DNA of 11,598 bases from contig JBGPIL010000064.1 in the NCBI GenBank assembly GCA_041484905.1, positions 1 through 11,598 on the forward strand, read 5' to 3'. Source of the stretch: JACQCE01 sp041484905 (lineage in GTDB: Bacteria; Nitrospirota; Nitrospiria; JACQCE01). Positions 1 to 7,726 of the stretch are shown in pieces; positions within the stretch are counted from its first letter, which is position 1; each line of letters starts with the position of its first letter. The notes under the pieces were generated by a model that ran no database searches, had not been told where the DNA came from, and saw only the letters and a program-made list of their open reading frames with translations. The translations under genes were made by a program, and so were the position numbers.

Positions 1-727
1 CATACAACGCCGCCACTTCAACCCCGTGGGCCGCCATGGGCGCCAGCAGCGTGCCCGTGCGAATGAACAGCAGGCCCCACACGATCCCGTCCGACCAGCC
101 GAGCCAGTGCCATTCATGAAACGACATCACCAGAAACGGATCCCATGCAAAGAGCAGCGCCCCGCCCGCCACCGCCACCCAACGCCCCATCCACCCCATC
201 GGCAGCCAGACCAGCAATCGCCCCAGGAGAAAACCCCTGAAGAGCGTTTCAACCACCACGGCGATGACAGGCACCACCAGCCCGAGCATCAGCCACCAGG
301 GCGGACGCGCATGTGGCGTCTGATAAAAGAAGGCATAGCCGACATCCCGCCCGCCGGACAGCCACGGCGCGAGAACCGTGATCACCGCGAGATTGATTGC
401 GGCCATGACCACGCCAACTCCCGCGCCTGTCGCCGCCGAACGCCAGTCAGCCATCCGAAGACCGAGGTTGGCCCAATCCCAGTGGTTGATCACCAGCCAG
501 ACCGCCAGCGCCCCCAGTCCGACAACCAGCGGTGATAATTGAATCAGCCAGCTGGCCCATAGCGCGCTGCCTTCCGATTGCCCCCACCCGATCAGCACCG
601 GTCCGGCGGCCGAGAGATAGAGCGCCCAGATGCCGGCCATGGCAGCCACCGGCACCAGGACAAGCCCATCCACCGGCGTCGGCATGACGGAGAGGACGAC
701 CCGCCGCTCACCCCCCTGCTTACCCAT
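1..727 (-). CDS. CPBP (CAAX protease-like) family membrane protein, 3' end outside window
   Basis: This is a hydrophobic protein of at least 242 residues, open to the left edge with no stop. Several transmembrane segments are visible, at about residues 20-40, 60-80, 100-120, 145-160 and 180-200. The CPBP family are intramembrane metalloproteases with motifs EExxxR, FxxxH and HxxxN/B. Here motif 1 reads VETLFRG (Val159, Glu160, Arg164), so the first Glu is missing. Motif 2 reads FAWDP without its His. Motif 3 is HGVEV, keeping His234 but lacking the Asn. Family membership rests on the ETLFRG motif, the membrane topology and the late His. Catalytic activity looks doubtful. The ATG at 725-727 overlaps the end of the DUF362 gene (ATGGGTAA), which suggests translational coupling. 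A later ATG 14 codons downstream is an alternative start. Confidence 0.68.
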   Translation of the reverse strand, partial: MGKQGGERRVVLSVMPTPVDGLVLVPVAAMAGIWALYLSAAGPVLIGWGQSEGSALWASWLIQLSPLVVGLGALAVWLVINHWDWANLGLRMADWRSAATGAGVGVVMAAINLAVITVLAPWLSGGRDVGYAFFYQTPHARPPWWLMLGLVVPVIAVVVETLFRGFLLGRLLVWLPMGWMGRWVAVAGGALLFAWDPFLVMSFHEWHWLGWSDGIVWGLLFIRTGTLLAPMAAHGVEVAALY

Positions 728-1721
728 GAGCCAGTTGCTCGCTCAATTGATCGGCAAACCGCCGGCTGTCGGAATCGGCCGCCGCAACCAGCTTGATCTG
801 GCTGGGCCGGTTGATGCCCACACGCAGAATCAAGGCCCACGCGATCTGCTCGAGCTCGAAGATTTTTTTGTTGAACCGCACACCCAGCAGTTTCAGCGCA
901 GCCGCGCCCACTGCATCAATGGCGACGCGGTCGGTGCCCGCCAGGATCAGCCGGGCCGATCGATCGATGCGGGGCAGGGTCGGATCCACCACCGCTTCGA
1001 TCCCATCCACCACAATGAGCGACGGATGGTACCCTTGATTCAATTCCGCAATGAGCCGGCCGGGATGGGCCGATTGCTGCAACTCGGACCGGTCCAGCAC
1101 GTCCCGCTTGGGCAGCAGATTGGTCCCCAACCAGAGCGACATGGCCAGATCGATTTTCTCCTCGGCCCGCAACTGGCAGGTGGTGACCACGCAGGATGAT
1201 TCCAACACCGGTTTAGCCAGATGAAACCCCTGCCGCCACTGGCCTCCGGTGGTGGCCACTTTTTTCCATTCGGTAAAGGCAAGCTCTTCAAGATTGATCA
1301 GCCGGGCTTCGATCTGTTCCAACCGCTCGGGCAGTTTCAACGCGGCCAGTACGTCCCTCGTCGGCTGACGGCTGCTCTGCGCCCCAATGGTCACCGAATC
1401 GGCCCGCAGCCCCCACAGCGTGCGGCTCAAGTAGAGCAGGGTGTCCAGATGGGTCGTCATGGGATAGGGCGCCTTGCTCTCCAGATCGGGGATCAGCAAG
1501 ACCTCCTTGCCCGCCACGGGATTCTCCTCCAGCAATTCGACGGCCCGTTGGATCCCGTGTGCGCGATCATCCGTGCGCACCACGGCCACCAACGAAGGCG
1601 GCGGGGCGCGCCGGCGCCACCAGTGGCGCGCCTCCTCCGCGCGGGCGGGCGGCACGAGCAGCCCCCACGCGGCCAGCGCCGCTCCTGCCAACAGCTCCCG
1701 TCGGGTGAGTGGAACGGCCAT
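720..1721 (-). CDS. DUF362 domain protein with twin-arginine-like signal
   Basis: This is a 333-residue protein. It starts with TRRELLAG, a twin-arginine-like n-region (Arg7-Arg8), followed by a hydrophobic stretch and a likely cleavage site ARA|EE after residue 28, so export is expected. The body matches the DUF362 family: a central segment around residues 176-205 (two Cys at 177 and 182, then a helix), the strand LIVVDGIEAV (235-244), the AGTDRVAIDAVGAAAL segment (261-276), and a C-terminal QIAWALILRVGI helix. Some DUF362 proteins are fused to ferredoxin domains; this one has none, and only two Cys, so a 4Fe-4S cluster is unlikely. Biochemical function is unknown. The ATG at 1721 was chosen because GAGGG lies 10 bases upstream and it places the signal at the N-terminus. 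The reading frame continues upstream to 1844 but that extension would bury the signal. The 3' end overlaps the CPBP-like gene by 8 bases. Confidence 0.8.
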   Translation of the reverse strand: MAVPLTRRELLAGAALAAWGLLVPPARAEEARHWWRRRAPPPSLVAVVRTDDRAHGIQRAVELLEENPVAGKEVLLIPDLESKAPYPMTTHLDTLLYLSRTLWGLRADSVTIGAQSSRQPTRDVLAALKLPERLEQIEARLINLEELAFTEWKKVATTGGQWRQGFHLAKPVLESSCVVTTCQLRAEEKIDLAMSLWLGTNLLPKRDVLDRSELQQSAHPGRLIAELNQGYHPSLIVVDGIEAVVDPTLPRIDRSARLILAGTDRVAIDAVGAAALKLLGVRFNKKIFELEQIAWALILRVGINRPSQIKLVAAADSDSRRFADQLSEQLAHG

Positions 1722-1731
1722 GGAAAAATTG

Positions 1732-1736
1732 CCCTC
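1732..1736 (-). promoter_or_regulatory. Ribosome binding site of the DUF362 gene
   Basis: On the minus strand this reads GAGGG, 10 bases before the ATG at 1721. It favours this start over the in-frame upstream extension. Confidence 0.55.
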
Positions 1737-1770
1737 GCGTGTCAGAAAAGCGATGCCAAAATGACGGTCG

Positions 1771-1779
1771 ATTATACCA
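1771..1779 (-). promoter_or_regulatory. Extended -10 promoter for the DUF362-CPBP operon
   Basis: The minus strand reads TGGTATAAT, a perfect sigma70-type TATAAT with the TGn extension. No good -35 box lies 16-18 bases further upstream, as expected for an extended -10 promoter. Transcription would begin near 1764-1766, giving a leader of roughly 45 bases before the ATG at 1721. It lies in the roughly 150-base divergent intergenic region. Such perfect matches are rare in GC-rich DNA. Confidence 0.55.
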
Positions 1780-1873
1780 CTATCTCCGGGAGAGGGCTCC
1801 TTGATTTTTCGCCGATCATACGCTAGCCTTAGTGTATTGTTCACCCTTCGCTCAATGCCACCAAACTAGATCA

Positions 1874-3925
1874 ATGCGGTTCCACGTTCTGATGCGATCG
1901 TCACACCGATGGCTGTCCTGCGGCATCATCGGCGGCCTGGCGCTTTGCTTGTGGGCCGCCGGGGTCTTGGCCCAAACGGCGCCGGATCAGAAAAAAATCG
2001 ACGTCCCGGCCGGACCAAAAACCGACGCGTCGATCGGATTCAAAACCGAAGTGCCTGGCGGATCAAAACCGGCACCCGCGGCCGCACCCGCGCCGTTCAG
2101 TTCGACCATGGCCAACCTGGAGGCGCTGAAAGGGCGGCTGCTCGATCTGGAGCGGGAACGGCTGTCGCTGCGTGAAGAACCCGTCTTCACCAACACCGAA
2201 CTAATCGTGGTGCTCTCCCGTTCGGGCGGACCGCTGCCTCCCTGGATCACAACGATACGCGTGGAACTTGACGGCCGTGAATTGAGCGTGCGGCCGTTGA
2301 CACACGCGCTGACGGAGTTGGTGCAGGAGGCGGGTTTTCTGCCGTTGACCCGCAGCGTCGTCTCCATGGGTCAGCACCAGGTGCGCCTGATCGCGGAGGG
2401 CACGGGAAAAAAGGGCGCGCCGAGACGGGCCGAGGCGACGGTCTCGATCGAAAAGGGCGCCGGCGGGCTGTGGGCCGATCTTCATTTCCTCGGTGACACG
2501 GAGGAGGGGCAGCCGCTGCAGCTCGGCGTCGACCAGTGGGGCCTCCTCTCCCCGGCCGTGAGCAAATCCAAACACGCCTGGCCCTATTGGTCGGGCGAGC
2601 TGGCCGCGCGGGCGGGGGAACCGCTCGACGCGTTGCGGTGGTATGCGCTGGCCCAGCAGCGGGGGTTGCCCCAGGCGGAACTCGTCGCGCTCCAGTTCCG
2701 CATGGCCGACGCCTATCTGGCCGCCGGCATGCCCAACCACGTCATCGCGTTGATCACGCCCTACACCAGACAGGAGGGCGCCCGCGAAGCGCTGGAGGGG
2801 TGGTTCTACCTGGAAAAAGCTTCCTACGAGTCCCAACGCTACCGCGACGCGATCAACGCCTTCGCCCGCGTCACCCCGAAGCTCCGCGTCTCGCTCTATC
2901 ACGAAGCGCTCTACCTGGCCGGCAACAGCTATCTGCAGCTCAAAGAATTCGAACGGGCCTTCACCACGCTGAACCAGATTCCCCGCTACAGCGAATTCTA
3001 TCCCTTCGCGCAATACTCGATGGGCCTGGCCTATCTGAATTTCGGCGACGTCTACTCGGCCGTCGAAAGTTTCCGCCGGCTCGCCGCCCTGGATGCGAAG
3101 GGCAATCCCGCGTTGCGACCGCTGATCGACAAGGCCCACCTGACCATGGGCTATGAATTGCTCCACCAGAAGCGGTACGCGGACGCCATCAGCCAGTTCG
3201 CCCTGGTGCGGCCAGCCAGCCCGCTCTTCGACCAGGCCCTGTTCGGCATCGGATGGGGCTATTTCAAACTGGAAGAATTCGTCAAGGCCGCCGTCGTCTT
3301 CAAGGATTTGCGTCAACGCTTTCCCGACAGCCCCTACAGCCAGGAAGCCCTGGTCGCCCTCGGCTATGCCTATTCCAGATTGCAGGCGTTCAAACTGTCG
3401 ATCGACCAGTTCCGGCTCGCGTTGGACAGCGTCACCACACAGGCCCAGGCGCTCCAGCAACAAATCGACGCCATCAACCAACCCGACTGGGCCCCGCCCC
3501 CCTCGATCGACCGCTACCCCGTCGTCTCCGGCCTTTCCAGCCAGGTGCAGCTCGACGACCTGCTCAACCATTTCAAGGAGGAGCAGACCCTTCAGACGGC
3601 CCTGGAACACTATCGGGCCTTGACGCGCGCGATCGCCATCATCGACGGCGGGCTGCTTGATCTGACGCAGATGGCCCAGAGCCAGTCCCAGTGGCTCTCC
3701 GGTCAGGAAAACAAGCAACGCTTCACCGCACTCCGCGCCGGCTTTGAAGAGCTCAAGAAACAGGCGACGGGACTTCAAACCGTCTTCAAGAAGGAACTGG
3801 GCCAGGCGTCGGGCCAGTGGCTCCAGCAGGCCCAGATCCGGCTCGAGGAAGCCTCCGTGCAGTCCAGCATCGGCATCGCCCGCAACCTCGTGCTGGATAC
3901 GGCGGGCCTGCAGGAGGGGATGTGA
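1874..3925 (+). CDS. Secreted tetratricopeptide repeat protein, first gene of the motor operon
   Basis: This is a 683-residue protein. Residues 1-33 form a signal peptide (hydrophobic core about 14-32, likely cut VLA|QT). A Pro/Lys-rich linker (about 35-65) follows, then a short coiled-coil-like helix (LEALKGRLLDLERERLSL). About residues 90-200 look beta-rich, an immunoglobulin-like or similar sandwich I cannot name. From about 225 to 510 there are some seven or eight degenerate TPR units, recognisable by A-Y/F-A patterns such as YLAGNSYLQLKEFERAF and ALVALGYAYSRLQAF. The C-terminal 170 residues are helical. TPR arrays bind other proteins, so a periplasmic scaffold in the machine encoded downstream is inferred. 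Start: ATG 1874 or ATG 1892 both give a usable signal peptide and neither has a strong ribosome site. A GTG at 1832 is less likely. No convincing promoter was found. It is 28 bases from the next gene. Confidence 0.82.
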   Translation: MRFHVLMRSSHRWLSCGIIGGLALCLWAAGVLAQTAPDQKKIDVPAGPKTDASIGFKTEVPGGSKPAPAAAPAPFSSTMANLEALKGRLLDLERERLSLREEPVFTNTELIVVLSRSGGPLPPWITTIRVELDGRELSVRPLTHALTELVQEAGFLPLTRSVVSMGQHQVRLIAEGTGKKGAPRRAEATVSIEKGAGGLWADLHFLGDTEEGQPLQLGVDQWGLLSPAVSKSKHAWPYWSGELAARAGEPLDALRWYALAQQRGLPQAELVALQFRMADAYLAAGMPNHVIALITPYTRQEGAREALEGWFYLEKASYESQRYRDAINAFARVTPKLRVSLYHEALYLAGNSYLQLKEFERAFTTLNQIPRYSEFYPFAQYSMGLAYLNFGDVYSAVESFRRLAALDAKGNPALRPLIDKAHLTMGYELLHQKRYADAISQFALVRPASPLFDQALFGIGWGYFKLEEFVKAAVVFKDLRQRFPDSPYSQEALVALGYAYSRLQAFKLSIDQFRLALDSVTTQAQALQQQIDAINQPDWAPPPSIDRYPVVSGLSSQVQLDDLLNHFKEEQTLQTALEHYRALTRAIAIIDGGLLDLTQMAQSQSQWLSGQENKQRFTALRAGFEELKKQATGLQTVFKKELGQASGQWLQQAQIRLEEASVQSSIGIARNLVLDTAGLQEGM

Positions 3926-3930
3926 GGCCG

Positions 3931-3947
3931 CCTAATCGCTATTTAGG
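3931..3947 (+). promoter_or_regulatory. Small hairpin covering the ribosome site of the TPR lipoprotein gene
   Basis: CCTAA (3931-3935) pairs with TTAGG (3943-3947) across a 7-base loop. The right arm contains the AGG of the likely Shine-Dalgarno (AGGA, 3945-3948) for the ATG at 3954. The stem is only 5 bp, so it may be weak. A role in tuning translation is inference. Confidence 0.25.
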
Positions 3948-4034
3948 ATCGTCATGGCAGCCGGCGGCCTACTCATGAGGTCGCCACATTCTCTCTTCAG
4001 GATCGTCGTGGTGGCCAGCGGCCTACTCTTGAGT
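3945..4034 (+). repeat. Imperfect 54-base-period direct repeat in a signal-peptide coding region
   Basis: Bases 3945-3980 and 3999-4034 align with about 30 of 36 matches, and both copies begin AGGATCGTC. The offset of 54 bases is exactly 18 codons. The encoded copies are MAAGGLLM and VVASGLLL. It looks like a small duplication that lengthened the signal peptide of the TPR lipoprotein and carried a copy of the ribosome site with it. Confidence 0.6.
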
Positions 4035-6935
4035 GCCTGCGCCACGCAGCAGGACCTCTATGACATCGAACAATCGAAGATCAACACCGTGGTTCGGGAC
4101 GTCCTGAACAACCAGCAGGAGGCGGCCCACAATCCCTCCAAACTCGACGCGCTGCGCGAGTACGAAAACTACATTCTGAAGCACTTTTCCTATAAAGATG
4201 AACTCAAAGCCGAAGCGTTGCACCGGCTGGGCGACCTGTATATGAAGATGGAGGACACGATCTACCGGCGCCGGTTGGACTTCTATGCCACCGAGCAGGA
4301 CAAAAGCGCCCTGCCCGGCAAACGATCCTCCACGGCCCCGGTCCGTCCGAAGATCGACCACAGCCGGTCGATCGCCATCTACGAACAGCTGCTGAAGCTG
4401 TACCCCGCCCGCGCGGCCAATGACAGCGTGCTCTATCAATTGGCCAAGGGCTCGTATGAAAGCGGACAGACCGACAAAGCCATCACCATGATGGAGCGGC
4501 TGCTCAAGGACTATCCCAAGAGCTTCTACCGCAGCGAAGCCTCCTTCCGGCTCGGCGAGTTTTACTTCGAATCGGGCCTCTTCAAACAAGCGGCCGCCGC
4601 CTACGAAACCGCGATGGGCAAGCAGAACGATTCCCGCTATGCCGAAGTCGTCCGCTACAAGCTGGGCTGGACCTACTTCCAACTGGAGGATTTCCCCAAG
4701 GCGAGCGAGCTGTTTCTGAGCATCCTCGACAACCGCGCCATTCAGGATCGTTCGGGCAAGAAGCGGCTGGACGTGAACGCCTACACCGAACGGGACACGG
4801 CCATGCTCAAGGAGGTCATTAGCGCGACCCTGCTGGCCATCGACTATCAGGGCGGCGGAATCGAACTGGCGGCCTCTTTCAAAAAGCACGGGCACCGCGA
4901 CTATGAAGAGCTGCTCTACCGCAATCTGGGCGAGCTGTATCTCAAACAGGAACGGATTCAGGATGCCGGCCAGACGTACACCACGTTCGTGGAGGAAAAT
5001 CCGCTCCACGAAGCGGCGCCGCTGTTTCAGGCCGCCGTGGTGCAACTCTACACGAAGGCCCGTTGGACCGACGCCGCGCTGCAGGCCCGGATTACGTTCG
5101 ATCAGAAATTTGGCGCCGACTCGCCCTGGGCCAAACGCCAGGACGTCGCGGTCCGCAACCGGATCAAACCCAAGCTGAAAGAAGCCATCATGCAGGTCGC
5201 CCAATACTACCACGCCCAGGGGCAAACGACGAAAAACACCTCCTATTACGACGAAGCGATCAAATGGTACCAGCGATTTTTGGACCAGTTTCCTGACGAG
5301 ATCGAAGCGGGGCGGGTCACCTATCTCCTCGGCGAGCTCTACTACGACCAGGGGCGCTACACGGACTCGGCGACCGCCTATGAAAAATCGGCCTATTTTT
5401 ATCCCACGCACGAATCGAGCGCCGACGCGGGCTACGGCGCGATCGTGGCCGCCGGCAAGGCGATCGAAAAAGCCGGCGGGCAGATGCCGGAGGAGGTCGC
5501 CGTCGCCATGTACGAGAACGCGGCCCACTTCGCCGACACCTTTCCCAAGGACGCGCACGTGCCGGACGTGCTGCTCAAAGGCGCCGAGATGGCGTATCAG
5601 ATCAAACGGTATGAGGCGAGCCGGGAACTGGCCAAGCGGGCCGCCAGCAGCGCCCCGAGCACCGGCGGCCGTCTGCGTTATCTGGCGCAAAAACTCATCA
5701 GCAGCGGTTATTTCGAAGAGAAAAACTTCTCCAGGGCGGCCGACGAATATCGCAAGACGGTCGAACTGGCGCAGCGGCTGCAGCCGCAGGAAGCGGTCGA
5801 GCTCAAGCGGGTGCTGGCGTCTGCCGTCTACAAACAGATGGAATCGCTCAAGCAGGAAGGCAAGACCAAGGAAGCCGCCGAGGGGTTCCTGAAGCTCTAT
5901 GATGAACTGCCGACGACCGACGTGGCCGGTATCGCGCTGTTCGACGCGGGCGCCGCGCTGCTGAGCATGGGCAACGTCAGCGAAGGGGTCAAGACCATGC
6001 AACGGCTGTTGAACGACAATCCGAATTCCCCCTACGCCTATCAGGCGATGCTCCAGATCGGCTCCATTCTGCAAAAGCAGGGGCGGTATGATGAAGCCCT
6101 TCAGCAGTACAATCAAATCGCCCGGGCGTCGAAAGATCCCAAGGTCGTCCACGACGCGTTGTGGGCCATGGCCACGCTGGCCGAAGAACGGCAGGAATGG
6201 GCCAAAGCCTATGACGGCTTTTCCTCGCTGGCGAACCGGTCCGATTTCGCCGATCCCGCCCGCCGGCTCGACGCGCAGTTTCGCGCCGGCATGGCGAAAG
6301 ATCACCTCGGCGAGCGGCAGACGGCGGCCGAGCTGTTTCGGCAGCTGCTGGAGGCGATCAAAACCCACCCCGTGCCGGGCGGCGACCTGATGGCCGGCAA
6401 GACCTGGCTGACATTGGGCGGATACCGCTTCGACCAGTTTGACGCGGTCCGGCTGGTGGAGCCGCTGAAGGTCAATTTGACCAAAAAGGAACAGCTGCTA
6501 AAATCAACGATCGAGGCCTATGTGCAGGCGGCCACCTACAACCTGAGCGACATCACCACCGCGGCCACGCACCAGACGGGGCGGTTGTTCGAAGCCTACC
6601 GGACGGCCCTGCTGCAATCGGAACGGCCGAAATCATTGACACCGGAACAAGTGGAAGAGTATAACTTCCTGCTGGAAGAGCAGGCGGCCCCGTACGAGGA
6701 GCGATCGATCGCCGCGTACGAAGCGAACGTGCGCCGGGCGCAGCAGCAGGGGGTGTACACGTCGTGGGTGCAACAGAGTTACAACCGGCTGGCTGAGTTG
6801 TTGCCGGCCCGTTACCGACGAGAGGAACAGCGCGAGGTCGTCGCCGTCCTCCCCTCTCCAGCACCCGCCGCCTCGCCGAAACCCGCCCTCCAACCCACAT
6901 CAACAACCGGCTCCACACGAACACCCACACCATGA
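3954..6935 (+). CDS. Large TPR lipoprotein (993 residues)
   Basis: An N-terminal lipoprotein signal ends in the lipobox LLSAC with Cys29, so the mature protein should be lipid-anchored, probably to the outer membrane since no Asp follows the Cys (ATQQ). After an N-terminal helical region, TPR units recur through most of the length. Clear ones lie near residues 160-260 (GSYESGQTDKAITMMERLL, FYFESGLFKQAAAAY, YFQLEDFPKASELF), 320-350, 410-490 and 670-790. Spacing of the units is irregular, as in BamD/CpoB-like periplasmic TPR proteins. The last 25 residues or so are Pro/Thr/Ser-rich. No catalytic motif is seen; a scaffold or periplasm-spanning role in the motor complex is inferred. Start: ATG 3954 has AGGA with 5 bases spacing. 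ATG 3975 gives a more classical signal (MRSPHSLFRIVV) but has no ribosome site. The 3' end overlaps the next gene by ATGA. Confidence 0.85.
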   Translation: MAAGGLLMRSPHSLFRIVVVASGLLLSACATQQDLYDIEQSKINTVVRDVLNNQQEAAHNPSKLDALREYENYILKHFSYKDELKAEALHRLGDLYMKMEDTIYRRRLDFYATEQDKSALPGKRSSTAPVRPKIDHSRSIAIYEQLLKLYPARAANDSVLYQLAKGSYESGQTDKAITMMERLLKDYPKSFYRSEASFRLGEFYFESGLFKQAAAAYETAMGKQNDSRYAEVVRYKLGWTYFQLEDFPKASELFLSILDNRAIQDRSGKKRLDVNAYTERDTAMLKEVISATLLAIDYQGGGIELAASFKKHGHRDYEELLYRNLGELYLKQERIQDAGQTYTTFVEENPLHEAAPLFQAAVVQLYTKARWTDAALQARITFDQKFGADSPWAKRQDVAVRNRIKPKLKEAIMQVAQYYHAQGQTTKNTSYYDEAIKWYQRFLDQFPDEIEAGRVTYLLGELYYDQGRYTDSATAYEKSAYFYPTHESSADAGYGAIVAAGKAIEKAGGQMPEEVAVAMYENAAHFADTFPKDAHVPDVLLKGAEMAYQIKRYEASRELAKRAASSAPSTGGRLRYLAQKLISSGYFEEKNFSRAADEYRKTVELAQRLQPQEAVELKRVLASAVYKQMESLKQEGKTKEAAEGFLKLYDELPTTDVAGIALFDAGAALLSMGNVSEGVKTMQRLLNDNPNSPYAYQAMLQIGSILQKQGRYDEALQQYNQIARASKDPKVVHDALWAMATLAEERQEWAKAYDGFSSLANRSDFADPARRLDAQFRAGMAKDHLGERQTAAELFRQLLEAIKTHPVPGGDLMAGKTWLTLGGYRFDQFDAVRLVEPLKVNLTKKEQLLKSTIEAYVQAATYNLSDITTAATHQTGRLFEAYRTALLQSERPKSLTPEQVEEYNFLLEEQAAPYEERSIAAYEANVRRAQQQGVYTSWVQQSYNRLAELLPARYRREEQREVVAVLPSPAPAASPKPALQPTSTTGSTRTPTP

Positions 6936-7726
6936 TCGCGCGCGCCAGACAGGTCGGGTTGTGCGGCTGGCTGGCCCTGAGCCTGCTGGCGGCGGGGTGC
7001 GCGTCCACCGCTCCCGGCAAGAACGTGCCCGGTCACGTCACGTCGCTCGCGAGCACATTGGGATCGGTCCAGGCCGCCGGCAAGACGAGCGGTGTTCAAC
7101 CCAAGCCGCCGAATCCGGCTGAAGGCGCGCGGCTGTTCCAATCGGCACTCCAACAGCTTCAACAACGGAACACCCAACAGGCCCTCCAGCTCTTTGAGCA
7201 ATCGGCCGGCGCCGATCCGACCCAGCCGGCCACGTACAATAATATCGGCATTCTCTATAAACAGGCCGGCCAGCTGGACAAAGCGATCCAGGCCTACCAA
7301 CAGTCCATCGCGCAGCAGGCCATCAATCCCGACGCGTATTACAATCTGGCCCTGGCCTACCGGGCCAATGGGCAGTTCAAGGAAGCGGAAGGCGCCTATC
7401 TGAAGGCGCTGGCTCAGAACGATCAATTTGCCGATGCCCACTACAATCTTGGCATTCTCTATGAGCTGTACCTGGCCCAGCCGGTCAAAGCGTTGGAACA
7501 ATACCAGGCCTACCTTCGGCTCAACGGTTCGCATGTAAAGGATGTCACCAGCTGGACGGGCGCGTTGGAACGGCTGGCCCCGAAGGCACCGCCGGCCACG
7601 CCCCAACCCTCTCCACAACCGTCACCACAATCATTCAATAACCAGGCGACGCCCGCTTCCCCGGCGCAGCCGCCGGCCCACCCTCCAGCCACGCCCCAAA
7701 CCCCACAAGGAGCGGTCACGCCATGA
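6932..7726 (+). CDS. Short TPR lipoprotein with Pro/Gln-rich tail
   Basis: This is a 264-residue protein. The signal peptide ends in lipobox LAAGC (Cys23), followed by Ala-Ser, consistent with outer-membrane sorting. A linker (about 24-62) leads to roughly four canonical TPR units at about residues 64-195: QLFEQSAGADPTQPATYNNIGILYKQ, then units with YYNLALAYRANGQFKEA and HYNLGILYELYLAQPVKAL. These are closer to consensus than the TPRs of the two upstream genes. Residues 218-264 are an unstructured Pro/Gln/Ser/Thr/Ala tail. It resembles PilF-type or NlpI-type TPR lipoproteins in organisation, but the context points to a component of the TolQ-ExbD-driven complex. It overlaps both neighbours by ATGA. 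Confidence 0.85.
   Translation: MIARARQVGLCGWLALSLLAAGCASTAPGKNVPGHVTSLASTLGSVQAAGKTSGVQPKPPNPAEGARLFQSALQQLQQRNTQQALQLFEQSAGADPTQPATYNNIGILYKQAGQLDKAIQAYQQSIAQQAINPDAYYNLALAYRANGQFKEAEGAYLKALAQNDQFADAHYNLGILYELYLAQPVKALEQYQAYLRLNGSHVKDVTSWTGALERLAPKAPPATPQPSPQPSPQSFNNQATPASPAQPPAHPPATPQTPQGAVTP

Noticed and set aside
26..535. Open frame of 169 codons on the plus strand, rich in His, Arg and Pro
   Set aside because: It is the antisense shadow of the CPBP-like membrane protein; the hydrophobic minus frame explains the region.
1801..1829. TTGATT, 17 bases, TAGCCT as a promoter for the motor operon
   Set aside because: The -10 element matches poorly (TAGCCT against TATAAT), so I do not list it as a feature, although a promoter must lie somewhere in 1722-1873.
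1832..1873. GTG start 14 codons upstream of the chosen start of the first TPR protein
   Set aside because: No ribosome site precedes it, and the extension (with two Cys and no charge pattern) spoils the signal peptide. ATG 1874 or 1892 fits better.
1722..1873. Small RNA or riboswitch in the divergent intergenic region
   Set aside because: No stable stem-loop set or terminator was seen there, only the extended -10 promoter and ordinary leader sequence.
2018..2070. Three occurrences of AAAACC at 24- and 23-base spacing
   Set aside because: They fall in a Lys/Pro-rich linker, are short and not in a constant frame; codon bias explains them.
2201..3778. Open frame of 525 codons on the minus strand
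   Set aside because: It is antisense to the first TPR gene, whose signal peptide and repeats are clear. Composition is that of a shadow frame.
4023..6368. Very long open frame of 781 codons on the minus strand
   Set aside because: It is antisense to the 993-residue TPR lipoprotein, has the low-complexity Gly/Arg/Val/Leu composition typical of the shadow frame in GC-rich DNA, and shows no recognisable domain.
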